From assembly GCF_030499515.1 (NCBI RefSeq), contig NZ_JASTWJ010000001.1, forward strand, positions 9,528,001 to 9,592,000: a DNA stretch of 64,000 nt. The letters run 5' to 3'. The position numbers were made by a program, and so were the translations under genes. The notes below the pieces were generated by a model. It ran no database searches, was not told the origin of the DNA, and saw nothing but the letters and a program-made list of their open reading frames with translations. The stretch comes from Streptomyces sp. DT2A-34. GTDB taxonomy: Bacteria; Actinomycetota; Actinomycetes; Streptomycetales; Streptomycetaceae. Every line of letters starts with the position of its first letter. Position 1 is the first letter of the stretch. Below, in pieces: positions 45,073 through 54,234 of this stretch.

Positions 45073-45423
45073 ATCACTTGCCACCTGCGCTACGAAATCG
45101 ATCCTCGGCAGATCTCCGCATTCGAGAGGTATGTGACGGGGTGGATACCCATCGTGAACCGGCTCGGCGGAACCCATCACGGTTGCTTCCTGCCGCACGA
45201 AGGCGCCAACGACATTGCCTACGCGCTGTTCTCGTTCCCCAGCTTCGCAGCCTACGAGTCCTACCGCGAGTCCATCCGCCAAGACCCCCAAGCGCGTGAG
45301 CTGTGGCAGCTGAGCGAGCAAACCGGCTGCATTCGCCGCTTCGACCGGACCTTCCTCCGCCCTGCGTTCCTTCCAGCCGACTCGCAGGCTTCACCCCCAA
45401 CACAGCCCAAGACCACAAGCTGA
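45070..45423 (+). CDS. NIPSNAP family protein
   Basis: 117 residues: MITCHLRYEIDPRQISAFER, then VTGWIPIVNRLGGTHHGCFL, YALFSFPSFAAYESYRESIR and FDRTFLRP. This is the ferredoxin-like dimeric barrel of the bacterial NIPSNAP family; no catalytic role is established. ATG 45070 overlaps the stop of the transposase remnant by 3 bases. Its C-terminal tail (SQASPPTQPKTTS) is extra. Confidence 0.85.
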   Translation: MITCHLRYEIDPRQISAFERYVTGWIPIVNRLGGTHHGCFLPHEGANDIAYALFSFPSFAAYESYRESIRQDPQARELWQLSEQTGCIRRFDRTFLRPAFLPADSQASPPTQPKTTS

Positions 45424-45461
45424 CCTGAGCGGGGTCACCACGGATGCCGCTGGCTCCGCTC

Positions 45462-45911
45462 TCAGGCGAGCAGGCCGTTCTGCCTGAGAAGTGGCAGCAC
45501 CTGGTCCCGCACCGCCGGAGCCAGCTGCACACCTGGTTCACCGCCGGAGATCCATCGCAGGTCCGCCAGCTCAGCTGCCGGCCGAGGGACCTGGCTGATG
45601 CCCGTCTCGAAGACAGTCATCTTCATGGGCACGCGCTCAAGAGCCGCGAGCGCTTCGACGTCAGCCAGAAACCGCGGATCCAAGGGACGAACCCCCAGTT
45701 CCTCGTCGAGCTCCCGGACCAGAGCCTCCATGGGCCCCTCTTCTACGTCGGGCTTCCCGCCGGGCAGATAGAACACCTCGGGAGCCGCCTTCTTGCTCAC
45801 CACCAAAAGGCGCCCTTCCTGGACAATCGCGGCGGCCACGACCACCAAGAGCTCTGGTTGGTCGATGCTTCCGGGAACGACCGCATAACCGTCCTGTGTC
45901 ATGGACGTCAT
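45462..45911 (-). CDS. NUDIX hydrolase
   Basis: 149 residues. The Nudix box is GGKPDVEEGPMEALVRELDE followed by ELGV. The front LVVVAAAIVQEGRLLVVSKK and the EVFYLPGGKP block match small NUDIX proteins acting on modified nucleotides. ATG 45911 (MTSMTQDG), or ATG 45902. It is convergent with NIPSNAP, 38 bp apart. Confidence 0.88.
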   Translation of the reverse strand: MTSMTQDGYAVVPGSIDQPELLVVVAAAIVQEGRLLVVSKKAAPEVFYLPGGKPDVEEGPMEALVRELDEELGVRPLDPRFLADVEALAALERVPMKMTVFETGISQVPRPAAELADLRWISGGEPGVQLAPAVRDQVLPLLRQNGLLA

Positions 45912-46059
45912 CGTCCCAGGGATCTCAGCAGCACTGCGCCAGTTCGGAGCGGAAGGATCAAAAACACCTACTTAGCTTGTCATTTATGGTCCGGCGTCGA
46001 ACGCGGCTCGAACTTGGTCGGCGTTTTCGCAGTTCGGCGGACGTGTAGGCGGCCTTCGC

Positions 46060-47583
46060 ATGATCCTGTGCTCCGTCACAGAGCGGATCAGCGCGAAGGC
46101 CGTGGTCGTGAGTTTGGTACATCAGGATGTCCTGCGGGATGCGTTCGCGGAAGTGTCACACTTCCGGTCGGAGCTGTACGCGTGTCTGACCGTGCGGGGC
46201 GACGCCTTGTTCGAGTTATGCGACGCGCTGCTGTGCACGGACGGGCCGGTACGGACGCTGGTCGATCTCGCACTCGCGCCCGAACACCGCCGAGGTCACG
46301 GAGCTCTGTACGGCGGACTCAACCAGGGCCGGATCGACGTCGCACGGCTGCGTCGTGCCCTGACCGGGGTGCCGCTGCCGAGGGCGGCTGACGGCCGGCT
46401 CGTACTGGCCGTCGATGTCTCGCCGTGGCTGCGACCGGACGCCAACACCTGTGCCGACCGGGCCTTTTGTCACACCTTCGGTCGGGGCGAGGGCCAGCAT
46501 CAGATGGTGCCGGGCTGGCCGTACTCGGTGGTGGCCGCGCTGGAGACCGGCCGCACGTCCTGGACGGCGGTGCTGGACGCTGTCCGCCTGGAGCCCGGCG
46601 CCGACGTCGCCGCCGTGACCACGGTGCAGATCCGCGAGGTCGTCGAGCGGCTGGTCACCGCCGGCCAGTGGCGACCGGGTGACCCGGAGGTCCTGGTCGT
46701 GCTGGACGCCGGATACGACGCCCCGCGCATCGCCCACCTGCTGGGTGACCTGCCCGTCGAGATCCTCGGCCGACTCCGTTCAGACCGGGTGATGCGGCGT
46801 CCGACACCCTCCCGCGAAGAGTTCCACCTGGCCAACCCCAAGGGCGGCCGGCCCCCCAAGCACGGCGGCGAGTTCGTCTTCGGCGACCCCACGACCTGGG
46901 GCACCGAGCAGGCCGTGACGGCCACGGACACCCGGCTCTACGGGAAGGCGACCGCGCAGGCGTGGGACCGGCTGCACCCGCGGCTGACCCACCGGGCCGC
47001 ATGGCTCGACCACAACGGGCCGCTGCCCATCATCGAGGGCACCGTCATCCGCCTGGCCGTGGAGAAGCTGCCCAGCGGCGGAGTCAACAAGCCGGTCTGG
47101 CTGTGGTGGTCGCGAATCGGCGCCACCGAAGCGGACGTCGACCGCTGCTGGCAGTCCTTCCTCCGCCGCTTCGACATCGAGCACACATTCCGCCTGTTCA
47201 AGCAGACCCTCGGGTGGACCAAGCCCCGGCTCCGCAGCTCGGAAGCGGCCGACCGGTGGACCTGGCTCGTCATCGCCGCCTATGCCCAGCTCCGGCTCGC
47301 CCGTCCGCTGGCCACCGACCTTCGCAGGCCCTGGGAAAAGCCGACCGAGCCGAACAAACTGACACCCGCCCGTGTCCGCAGAGGGTTCAGAAACCTGCAC
47401 GCGAAGACCGGCTCACCCGCTGGCGCACCGAAACCCTCCCGTCCCGGCACAGGCCAACCGCCCGGCTCGAAGAACCGCTATCCGGCTATCCGTCATGACG
47501 TGGGACGCGTCCTCGCCACCGGCGAGGCATACAGCCGTCCCGCCCACCACAAGGTGGGCACCAAACCGCGCAGAACAGGCTGA
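46060..47583 (+). CDS. NF041680-type putative transposase
   Basis: 507 residues. LVDLALAPEHRRGHGALYGG, LVLAVDVSPWLRPDANTCAD (with a DDE-type first Asp), EVLVVLDAGYDAPRIAHLL (second Asp) and FDIEHTFRLFKQTLGWTKPR (Glu) are hallmarks of this Streptomyces transposase family, related to IS701/IS4-type DDE enzymes. It contains one TTA codon (in FELCDAL). The exact start is uncertain; GTG 46108 (MSLVHQDVL-like) is also possible. I could not find convincing terminal repeats in 45912-46059 or 47584-47615. Confidence 0.85.
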   Translation: MILCSVTERISAKAVVVSLVHQDVLRDAFAEVSHFRSELYACLTVRGDALFELCDALLCTDGPVRTLVDLALAPEHRRGHGALYGGLNQGRIDVARLRRALTGVPLPRAADGRLVLAVDVSPWLRPDANTCADRAFCHTFGRGEGQHQMVPGWPYSVVAALETGRTSWTAVLDAVRLEPGADVAAVTTVQIREVVERLVTAGQWRPGDPEVLVVLDAGYDAPRIAHLLGDLPVEILGRLRSDRVMRRPTPSREEFHLANPKGGRPPKHGGEFVFGDPTTWGTEQAVTATDTRLYGKATAQAWDRLHPRLTHRAAWLDHNGPLPIIEGTVIRLAVEKLPSGGVNKPVWLWWSRIGATEADVDRCWQSFLRRFDIEHTFRLFKQTLGWTKPRLRSSEAADRWTWLVIAAYAQLRLARPLATDLRRPWEKPTEPNKLTPARVRRGFRNLHAKTGSPAGAPKPSRPGTGQPPGSKNRYPAIRHDVGRVLATGEAYSRPAHHKVGTKPRRTG

Positions 47584-47615
47584 CGAGCGACACAGAGGAC
47601 CAGCACACTGAGCGC

Positions 47616-47882
47616 ATGCGCTATGAGGAGAGAGCCAAGCTCACAGTCGTGAAAGTCCTGGTCCCGCTGGCCGTCCTTGTCGCCTCACCAGTGCTGCTGA
47701 TAGCAGGAGCGCCGATCCGCCGCCGCTATCTCCGCTACGTCTACCGCGATGAGGCCACGCAGATCCTGGACAAGGAGCGAGGTCGGGTCAGCGCCCACTA
47801 CGCCGTGGTCACCAACCCACTCCTGCAGTGGCTCTGCTGGCCCACAGAATCACTCGCCCGTCTCATCGAGCGCCGAGGTTAA
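47616..47882 (+). CDS. Small single-span protein, unknown
   Basis: 88 residues: MRYEERAKLTVVKVLVPLAV with one hydrophobic span (about 10-32), then a basic soluble part (RRRYLRYVYRDEATQILDKE, NPLLQWLCWP). No family recognised. It ends 13 bp before a stack of two IS elements. Confidence 0.45.
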   Translation: MRYEERAKLTVVKVLVPLAVLVASPVLLIAGAPIRRRYLRYVYRDEATQILDKERGRVSAHYAVVTNPLLQWLCWPTESLARLIERRG

Positions 47883-47895
47883 ACGACAAGCTTAG

Positions 47896-49016
47896 AGGTC
47901 GTTTTCATCTCGATTAGCCCATTACCTGACGGTTTCTGATGTGCGGAGCTGTGGTGTTGGTGCGCTTGCCGGTGCCTTCGAACCGTGAGGGCCACGTGGG
48001 GTGATAGCTGGGGTGGGATGCGACGTGCGCCTGTCTCATCCCAAGGTGCCCTGATCGATGCCGTGCTTCCAGGGCCTAATACGCACGCCTGGGCGCACTC
48101 ACCTTGTGGCAGTACGTCCAGGGCATGAGTGAACGACGCCCGTATCCGAGCGACTTGTCCGATGCCCGCTGGGAGCTGATCGAGCCCGCCCTGGCGGCCT
48201 GGCGCTTCGAACGCCGCGGCCGGGCCCTGGACTTCGGACGCCCGCCCCAGCATGACCTGCGGGAGATCCTGGACGCGATCTTGTACGTGGACCGCACCGG
48301 GGTCCAGTGGCGCTACCTGCCACACGACTTCCCACCCTGGGAGACGGTCTACGGCTACTTCGCCAAGTGGCAGAAGGAAGGAGTGTTTGCCCAGCTCAAT
48401 GGCCTGCTGCGGGAGTTGGCAAGGCAAAAGGAGGGACGGAACGCGGAGCCGTCGGCCTGCGTGATCGACGCGCAGAGCGTGAAGACCTCCACCAGCGTCC
48501 CCGCCGCGAGTCAGGGCACGGATGCGGGCAAGAAGATCGTGGGCCGCAAGCGCAGTATCGTGACCGACACGCTCGGCCTGCTGCTGGCCGTCCTGGTCAC
48601 GGCGGCCAATGTCCAGGACTCCGTGGCCGGCACCCAACTGCTCGACCAGGTTGCCACTGGCCATCCCGGCATCCGCAAGGTGTGGGTCGACGGCGGCTAT
48701 CGCCAGCACCTCGTCGAGCATGCCGCCACTTTGGGCATCGACATGGAAATCGTCACCCGCACCCCCGGGACCAGAGGATTCACCCCGATACCGAAGCGGT
48801 GGACGGTAGAGCGGACCTACGGCTGGTTGATGCTCCACCGTCGCTTGGCCCGCGACTACGAGACCCTCCCGGCCCGCTCAGAAGCCCTGATCCACCTCGC
48901 GATGACCGACCTCATGGCCCGCCGCCTCACCCGCGAGGCCACCATCTCCTGGCGCGACCCGACAACACCGGATCAAATCCGCATCACGGGATAAAACACT
49001 GGGAGAAAACGACCTC
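47896..49016 (+). mobile_element. IS5-type insertion sequence, 1121 bp
   Basis: Terminal inverted repeat GAGGTCGTTTTC at both ends (47896-47907; complement 49005-49016). A TTA target duplication lies at 47893-47895 and 49017-49019. It carries one complete transposase gene and appears functional. The right TTA is shared with the next IS. Confidence 0.92.
48125..48994 (+). CDS. IS5 family transposase
   Basis: 289 residues: MSERRPYPSDLSDARWELIE, then the DDE core with first Asp in ACVIDAQSVKTS, second Asp in VWVDGGYRQHLV, and Glu in WTVERTYGWLMLHRRLARDY. Typical IS5/IS1031-group length. The ATG at 48125 is the family start; upstream ATG/GTG codons lie in the IS terminus. Confidence 0.92.
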   Translation: MSERRPYPSDLSDARWELIEPALAAWRFERRGRALDFGRPPQHDLREILDAILYVDRTGVQWRYLPHDFPPWETVYGYFAKWQKEGVFAQLNGLLRELARQKEGRNAEPSACVIDAQSVKTSTSVPAASQGTDAGKKIVGRKRSIVTDTLGLLLAVLVTAANVQDSVAGTQLLDQVATGHPGIRKVWVDGGYRQHLVEHAATLGIDMEIVTRTPGTRGFTPIPKRWTVERTYGWLMLHRRLARDYETLPARSEALIHLAMTDLMARRLTREATISWRDPTTPDQIRITG

Positions 49017-49028
49017 TTAGAAGTCATC

Positions 49029-49676
49029 TCATTTGGCGAGTCTGCGGTAGCAGATGAGGGTGCAGGCGATGCTGGTGAAGGCCAGGAAGTGGTCGGCTTT
49101 GCGCTCGTAGCGTCGGTGGAGGCGGCGGCAGCCGGCGAGCCAGGCCATGGTGCGTTCGATGGTCCAGCGGTGGCGGCCCAGTCGCTGCGAACTCTCGATG
49201 CCCTTTCGGGCGATGCGGTGGGTGATGCCACGTTGGCGTAACCATCGACGCAGGTGGGAGTAGTCGTAGCCCTTGTCGGCGTGGAGCTTGCCCGGCCTGC
49301 GACGTCGGCGTCCACGGCGGGAACGGATTGGCGGTATGCCCTTCACCAGAGGGATCAGGGCCTGGCTGTCGTGCAGGTTCGCCCCCGAGATTCCGACAGA
49401 CAAGGGCAAACCGGTCCGCTCGGTGATGAGGTGGATCTTCGACCCGTACTTGCCCCGGTCGACAGGATTCGGACCCGTCAGGTCCCCCTTTTCAGGGCCC
49501 GCATGTTCACGGAGTCGATCGCGCAGCGGGTCCAGTCCAACTCGCCGCGAGCGCCGAGCTCGTCGAGGACCAGGCGGTGGAGCTTGGCCCACACCCTGGC
49601 CTTCGTCCACTCGGCAAAGCGCCGATGGGCCGTCGCTCCCGACGGCCCGAACGACGCGGACGGCAACTGCTGCCAC
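49029..49676 (-). CDS. IS427-type transposase OrfB (reached by frameshift)
   Basis: The meaningful part begins near 49490 (KGDLTGPNPVDRGKYGSKIH). The DDE core continues with KLHADKGYDYSHLRRWLRQR (second Asp) and RWTIERTMAWLAGCRRLHRR (Glu). The stretch upstream of about 49490 in this frame is a shadow of OrfA. The frame extends to the stop at 49029, within 10 bp of the IS end. Confidence 0.9.
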   Translation of the reverse strand: MAAVAVRVVRAVGSDGPSALCRVDEGQGVGQAPPPGPRRARRSRRVGLDPLRDRLREHAGPEKGDLTGPNPVDRGKYGSKIHLITERTGLPLSVGISGANLHDSQALIPLVKGIPPIRSRRGRRRRRPGKLHADKGYDYSHLRRWLRQRGITHRIARKGIESSQRLGRHRWTIERTMAWLAGCRRLHRRYERKADHFLAFTSIACTLICYRRLAK

Positions 49677-49834
49677 GTGCAGCCTGACGTCGCCACGAAC
49701 ACGATCGCGGCCAGCACTTCCCGGTCACCATGGCGGCGTCGGCCACCTCCTTGAGGCCGCGAGGGAGCCTCTGGCACCACTCGCTGGAACAAATCCCACA
49801 ACTCATCCGGCACCAGCCGCTCAACGATCCCCAC
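49478..49834 (-). CDS. IS427-type transposase OrfA
   Basis: 118 residues: MGIVERLVPDELWDLFQRVV, GWGRRRHGDREVLAAI-type HTH region (DUF4096), CTWQQLPSASFGPSGATAHR, and DWTRCAIDSVNMRALKRG with the first catalytic Asp. It ends at a slippery run read as CTGAAAAGGGGGACC (complement of 49481-49495), where a -1 shift leads into OrfB. Confidence 0.9.
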   Translation of the reverse strand: MGIVERLVPDELWDLFQRVVPEAPSRPQGGGRRRHGDREVLAAIVFVATSGCTWQQLPSASFGPSGATAHRRFAEWTKARVWAKLHRLVLDELGARGELDWTRCAIDSVNMRALKRGT

Positions 49835-49844
49835 GAGCTACAGC

Positions 49845-50672
49845 CTACCGAGTCAGCCAAATGAGATGACTTCTTAGGCGCCAGCTGGGTACACCTATGT
49901 ATTCAAGCGCCCAGAGCCAGTACAGCAGTCCCGAGATCGATGCGCCGATGAGACAGATGATGGCAATCGTGCCGGTCCAGGTATCCCGCGGCTTCGGGTG
50001 CTGGTATCCATGGCGCGCACCGATGGCCTCGGCCTTTCTCTCAATCACCTGCTTGTCCGCGGCACTCAAGTGGCCGTCCTGGGCGAGCCACTTCGAAGTC
50101 GCGGTGATGCCATCGACGTCGTCTTCGGTGAACACCCCGAAATCGGGGTCCTCGACGTAGACGCTCACGGGGCTGACGACGCAGACCATTGGCTCGCCGG
50201 TGTCGATGCTGAGGATAAGGTCGGGCGGATCGTCGCAGTCCACGGAGTCGTCGAAGGCCACTGCGTATGGGGAAGGACCGGGCTCGTTCGCTGCCCGGAT
50301 GAGGCCAAACAAGGCGGCGAGTATCAAGAACACCATCGCGCCCGCGCCGGTGAGCTTCACCGTGCGACCAGGGCGTCCCCATGCCCTCATCCGTTCTGCG
50401 GCGACTCCCGCGCGGTCTTCGGGCGCCTGTTGACGCAGCGGGTCCTCCGCCGGAGTAGGCGTTCGCCAACGAGGGGAGAGGCTGTCGGCCACCCCGGCGG
50501 CGTTGAAATGTTTCCATGCCGCCCGGACTTGGATGCCCAGTCGGTCAGCCTCCTGGCGGATGTCGTGTTCGACGGCATCCTCCAGCGTCGCTGGCTCGAT
50601 GGTCACACCCCTACGGGCCAGCTCAGCCCAGGTCTGTGCTACGGCCACTCTGAATTCCCTGGTGTCCTTCAC
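49845..50672 (-). CDS. Membrane protein of unknown function, C-terminus altered by IS
   Basis: 275 residues: MKDTREFRVAVAQTWAELAR start, one span near residue 110 (GAGAMVFLILAALFGLI), an acidic extracytoplasmic part with two Cys (SVDCDDPPDLIL, GEPMVCVVSPVSV), and a second span near the end (GTIAIICLIGASISGLLYWL). The last 9 residues (RSHLIWLTR) come from the inverted repeat of the adjacent IS; without both IS the frame would read on as LSLSFNLG. Family unknown. Confidence 0.6.
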   Translation of the reverse strand: MKDTREFRVAVAQTWAELARRGVTIEPATLEDAVEHDIRQEADRLGIQVRAAWKHFNAAGVADSLSPRWRTPTPAEDPLRQQAPEDRAGVAAERMRAWGRPGRTVKLTGAGAMVFLILAALFGLIRAANEPGPSPYAVAFDDSVDCDDPPDLILSIDTGEPMVCVVSPVSVYVEDPDFGVFTEDDVDGITATSKWLAQDGHLSAADKQVIERKAEAIGARHGYQHPKPRDTWTGTIAIICLIGASISGLLYWLWALEYIGVPSWRLRSHLIWLTR

Positions 50673-50873
50673 GCTCGGCAGCCTAGGGATTTGCTGGACA
50701 CGCGCCTCACACCCTCACAACGTCGGCACCCCGGTCCTCGCGATCAACTCGCGTGTGTTCCGCTCGAAGGAAGACGGTCGCGGGGAACGGGAGGAATGTA
50801 CCGGCGAGCACCGGGACCCGTCCCGAGACCAGGGGCTACCGCTGGACTGCAAGATCCACTTTCGATACATGCC

Positions 50874-52888
50874 CTAGCACGTCTCCCGGTACGGCAGATC
50901 CGGCAGGTAGGTCTTCCAGTCCGCCGCTGACAGACCGCCTCCGGCGCGCTTGCAGGCCTGGCCGACGAGGTGGGACGGGGTGAGGTCGTACTTCTGGAGG
51001 GGTACATGCCGACCCGCGACGTGCAGCGTGCCGCCGTCGGTGCCGAAGGCGAGGGACAGGACCGGGCCGCCCGAGGTCGAGAGGGGGGAGCCGAGGGGAC
51101 GGCTGGACGGTACGTCCCAGAGCTGGACCCTGCCGAGGGGGTCGCCCACTGCGAGAGTGCTGCCGTCGGCGGAGAAGGCGAGCGCGGTCACGTTGCCCAC
51201 GTGGCTGCCGAGGCCGGAGGAGTCGGAGTACGCGTAGTCGTCCGTGCCGGGGAGCTGGCCGAGGCGCCTGCGCACGGCGCCGTCCCAGAGAGTCACGCTT
51301 CCCAGCAGGTCGGCAGCCGCAAGGTTGGCCCCGTCGGGGCTGAAGACCAGTTCCTCGGTCAGATCGTCGCCGAGATTGCGGTCGCTGACCACCCCGGTGG
51401 AGAGGTCGGCGATCACTCCGTCCGGGGTCACCACGGTGTCGCCGTTCCGACGCACTGCCAATCTCTGCACATACGAGTTGAAGGTCCACGAGTCGGCGCC
51501 CTGGTCCACTGTCCGCACGCGCTTGCGGCGGTGCACGTCCCACACGTCGACCGCCTTGCCCTCCGATGTCCTGAACGTCAGCAGAGAAGCGCCATCATGG
51601 GTGAGGGCCACACTCTGCACCCCCCACAGGCCACGCCCGCCCGGCGGCTCAATGACGGCGTGTTCTTGCCGGGCTCTGACGTCCCAGACGGTGATCCGGG
51701 GCTGCTTCGTCACGTCGTCGACGGCATCGGACCAGCTCCTTCCGTAGGCGAAGTACCTGCCGTCGCCGCTGAATGCCATGACATCGACGCAGGTCGACAT
51801 GAACTCGCTCTCGTCCTCGGACTCGTCCGGCACCTCGGCATCGCATGGCTTCCCCTCTGGCCCGGGGAGAACGGCGCCGTCGCGCGTGGCCAGCAGCCGG
51901 ACGCCTCTCCCGGCGCCCCGCTGCCGGAGGACGGCCAGCGTCGTGCCGTCCTGGGTGAGTTGGGCGTGGTCGGCCGGCTGCCGCTCCCACTGCTCCGCCG
52001 TCTCGCCGAGGCTCAGCGACCGTACGACCGTCATGGCCCCGTTGAGATAGCGGATGGTGCGCGCGTCGAGATTCAGCGCGAAATCCTCGATCGCGTTGCG
52101 CAACGAGTACCGGAAAACCAGGACGGGGGCGTACGGCTCCGACAGGCGCCACATGACTATCCCCTGGTACCCGCTCGCGGCGAGGAACCGGCCGTCCTGG
52201 CTGAACCGGAGCGTGTCCAGGTCCTCCCCCCGATCCCGGTGAGCTCACGCCCGGAGCGGAGGTCTACCCTGCGGATCCCGGTCTCGGTCAGCAGAGCCAT
52301 GGTGCGATTGTCCGGGGCGAAGGCGATCTCACTCACCTCACCGGCACAGGAGTACCGTTTCAGCCCGGCCGGCCAGGGCACAGGTGCCGTCCCCCGCTCG
52401 GCGGTGTCCCAGATCTCCAGCGGGCGCTTGTCCGAGCACAGTGCCAGCCAGCGGCCGTCCGGGCTGATCGCCGTGTGCTGCATCATCTCGTCCGCCCGTG
52501 CCGGGACCCGCACCAGCATTCGCCGGGTCCGCAGGTCCCAGGCCTGGACGGAACCCGAACTCTCCGTCTCCGAGTCCGGTGCTCCCGGATCCATCAGGAG
52601 AGTATCCCCTCCGAGCCCGAACTCCACGACGCCCGGCACACCGGTCGACAGCTTGGCGGTGACCCGCCCGGCCCGGACGTCCCAGATCCAGATCCTGTCG
52701 TCCACCGACAGCGCGAGCTGACGGCCGTCCGGCGTGACCGCCGCGAACGTGGCGAGGTCCTCCTCGCCGTATCCCGGGTACGAGTGACCACGGCGATGCG
52801 TGCGCACGTCCCACGTCGTGATCTCCTCCGGAGTGATGGACATCAGGGTCCGGCCGTTGTTGACGAGATGGCGCTCTCCGCCCGTGTC
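50874..52888 (-). pseudogene. WD40-repeat protein remnant, frameshifted and 5'-truncated
   Basis: Two adjacent frames form one protein: residues from 52888 to about 52226 and from there to 50874. The shift falls at a C6 run (52226-52231; G6 on the coding strand), where one more G joins RRVDLRSGRELTGIGG to EDLDTLRFSQDGRFLAASGY. At least eight WD40-type blades are visible (VQAWDLRTRRMLV, RITVWDVRARQEHAV, GSVTLWDGAVRRRLG, GRVQLWDVPSSRPLG). The C-terminal CKRAGGGLSAADWKTYLPDL is typical of Streptomyces nSTAND/kinase-WD40 proteins. The upstream part was replaced by an IS fragment. Confidence 0.75.
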
Positions 52889-53125
52889 CGACAAGGAAGT
52901 GCTCCGGCTTGCGCTCATAGCGACGGTGGAGGCGACGGCAGCTGCCGAGCCATGACATCGTGCGTTCCACCATCCAGCGATTCTGGCCTAGTCGCTTGGA
53001 GGACTCGGTTCCACGCCGGGCGATGCGGGGTGTGATGCCGTGTGCCCGTAACCATCGGCGCTGGCGGTTGTAGTCGTAGCCCTTGTCGCCGTGTAGCTTG
53101 CCCGGTCGTCGTCGGCGTGGCCCGC
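52889..53125 (-). pseudogene. IS427-type transposase C-terminal fragment
   Basis: Encodes RRRRPGKLHGDKGYDYNRQR, GITPRIARRGTESSKRLGQN and RWMVERTMSWLGSCRRLHRR, i.e. the second Asp and the Glu region, clearly related to but different from the IS at 49020. The N-terminal part and both termini are missing. It fuses directly into the WD40 remnant. Confidence 0.8.
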
Positions 53126-53255
53126 GGTTCTGGCTCACTTTCCGTGAAGGGCCCACGCTGAGTGATGGGTTGGAGGTTGGAGGATCGTCTCCGGCTGACT
53201 AGCACTGCGGCTTTCGCACTCTGCCGGTGTCCCCGGCGGCGGACCACTGTACGAT

Positions 53256-53271
53256 TTTGAGCGCGTTCAAA
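53256..53271. promoter_or_regulatory. TTTGA-N6-TCAAA palindrome
   Basis: TTTGAGCGCGTTCAAA, an operator-like dyad of the type bound by TetR regulators, 36 bp upstream of the lipoprotein-like gene start at 53307. The regulator is not identified. Confidence 0.45.
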
Positions 53272-53306
53272 TATGGTTGAGGTTCGGCCGAAGGGGAGGG
53301 GTTGGC

Positions 53307-53780
53307 GTGGGCCGACAGTTGTGGCGCTCAATCGCCTTCGTAGGGGCGGTGGTGACGCTGACGGTGTCCTGCGGCTGGGCTGCGGCGATCCACGCCGCAG
53401 AGGTCTCAGCGGATCAGGTTGAGGGACGATGGGCAAGCGAGGGCAGCACATCCCTGACCTTTCACGAGGATCACACGTTCACCGCCGAGCACTTCGACGA
53501 GTTGCCCGTCTCATCAGACTGCGCGGAGCCTTCGGCCTTGTCGTCCGGCCGCTGGGCGTTCTATGCCCCCGCGGAATCCGGCCAGATCAACGCCGCTGAC
53601 GAGAACACCACACGCGGCACTGTGGTGTCGCTGATCTTCTCCGCTGGCGACTGTGAGGTGGACGCTTACCTCTTCGGTGACGAAGACGACCCTGTGATGT
53701 GTCCGACCGGGGACCCCGATGCCGGCTGCCCTAGCGACGGCTACCTCCGCCGAAACCAGGCCACGGCTTCCGGCTCCTGA
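53307..53780 (+). CDS. Secreted or lipoprotein, unknown
   Basis: 157 residues from GTG 53307, with AAGGGGAGGGG upstream. An N-terminal signal-like helix (RSIAFVGAVVTLTVSCGW) includes a possible lipobox (TVSC). The mature part (VSADQVEGRWASEGSTSLTF, EDHTFTAEHFDELPVSSDCA) has the G.W....G..L.F..D..F pattern of small lipocalin-like Streptomyces lipoproteins, with several Cys. Function unknown. Confidence 0.6.
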   Translation: MGRQLWRSIAFVGAVVTLTVSCGWAAAIHAAEVSADQVEGRWASEGSTSLTFHEDHTFTAEHFDELPVSSDCAEPSALSSGRWAFYAPAESGQINAADENTTRGTVVSLIFSAGDCEVDAYLFGDEDDPVMCPTGDPDAGCPSDGYLRRNQATASGS

Positions 53781-54181
53781 ACCAGCCCGCCTCGTCGCAG
53801 GGCAGGGTGAAGTGGTCCACCACCCCGTCCAGATCCCGCCCCACCGACAGACCCTTTTCGTCACCCCCGTTCCCAGCGTTCGGGCTGGACGGTATGGGCG
53901 CCGGTGTACAGCGGGGACGGATATCGGCGAAGGACTCCCTTACGGAAGGCGGACCTGGTAGATGGGCCGCCGCCGGAAAACTGTCATAGGTGTCAGCTGT
54001 GGCCGAAGGCCGCCGCGGTGGCCACGCACGAGAGCGATGTACTCGACGAGGTCACCGAACGCAGGCTGCTGACCAGGAACTTGCGGACCGTCAACGCCCT
54101 GACGGACCCGACGGCCCTCGAGCCGGTGATCGCCGGTGTGACCGCGGGCTCAAAGGGGCGGGCACAGTGTCGCCGGTCGGG

Positions 54182-54222
54182 CGCCTGTCCATGTGTGAGT
54201 GGGGCTGCCGCATGGACAGGCG
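54182..54222. terminator. Terminator of the Old Yellow Enzyme gene
   Basis: CGCCTGTCCATG (54182-54193) and CATGGACAGGCG (54211-54222) form a perfect 12-bp stem with a 17-nt loop, 13 bp past the leftward gene's stop. The 400 bp to its left (53781-54181) hold no recognisable gene. Confidence 0.7.
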
Positions 54223-54234
54223 TGACCGTGGGCC

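Larger units (their letters stand above)
49020..49873 (-). mobile_element. IS5-type (IS427-like) insertion sequence, 854 bp
   Basis: Inverted repeats GAAGTCATCTCATTTGGC at both ends (49020 rightwards; complement ending at 49873). TTA duplications lie at 49017-49019 and 49874-49876, the left one shared with the preceding IS. Two overlapping frames encode the transposase. Confidence 0.92.
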
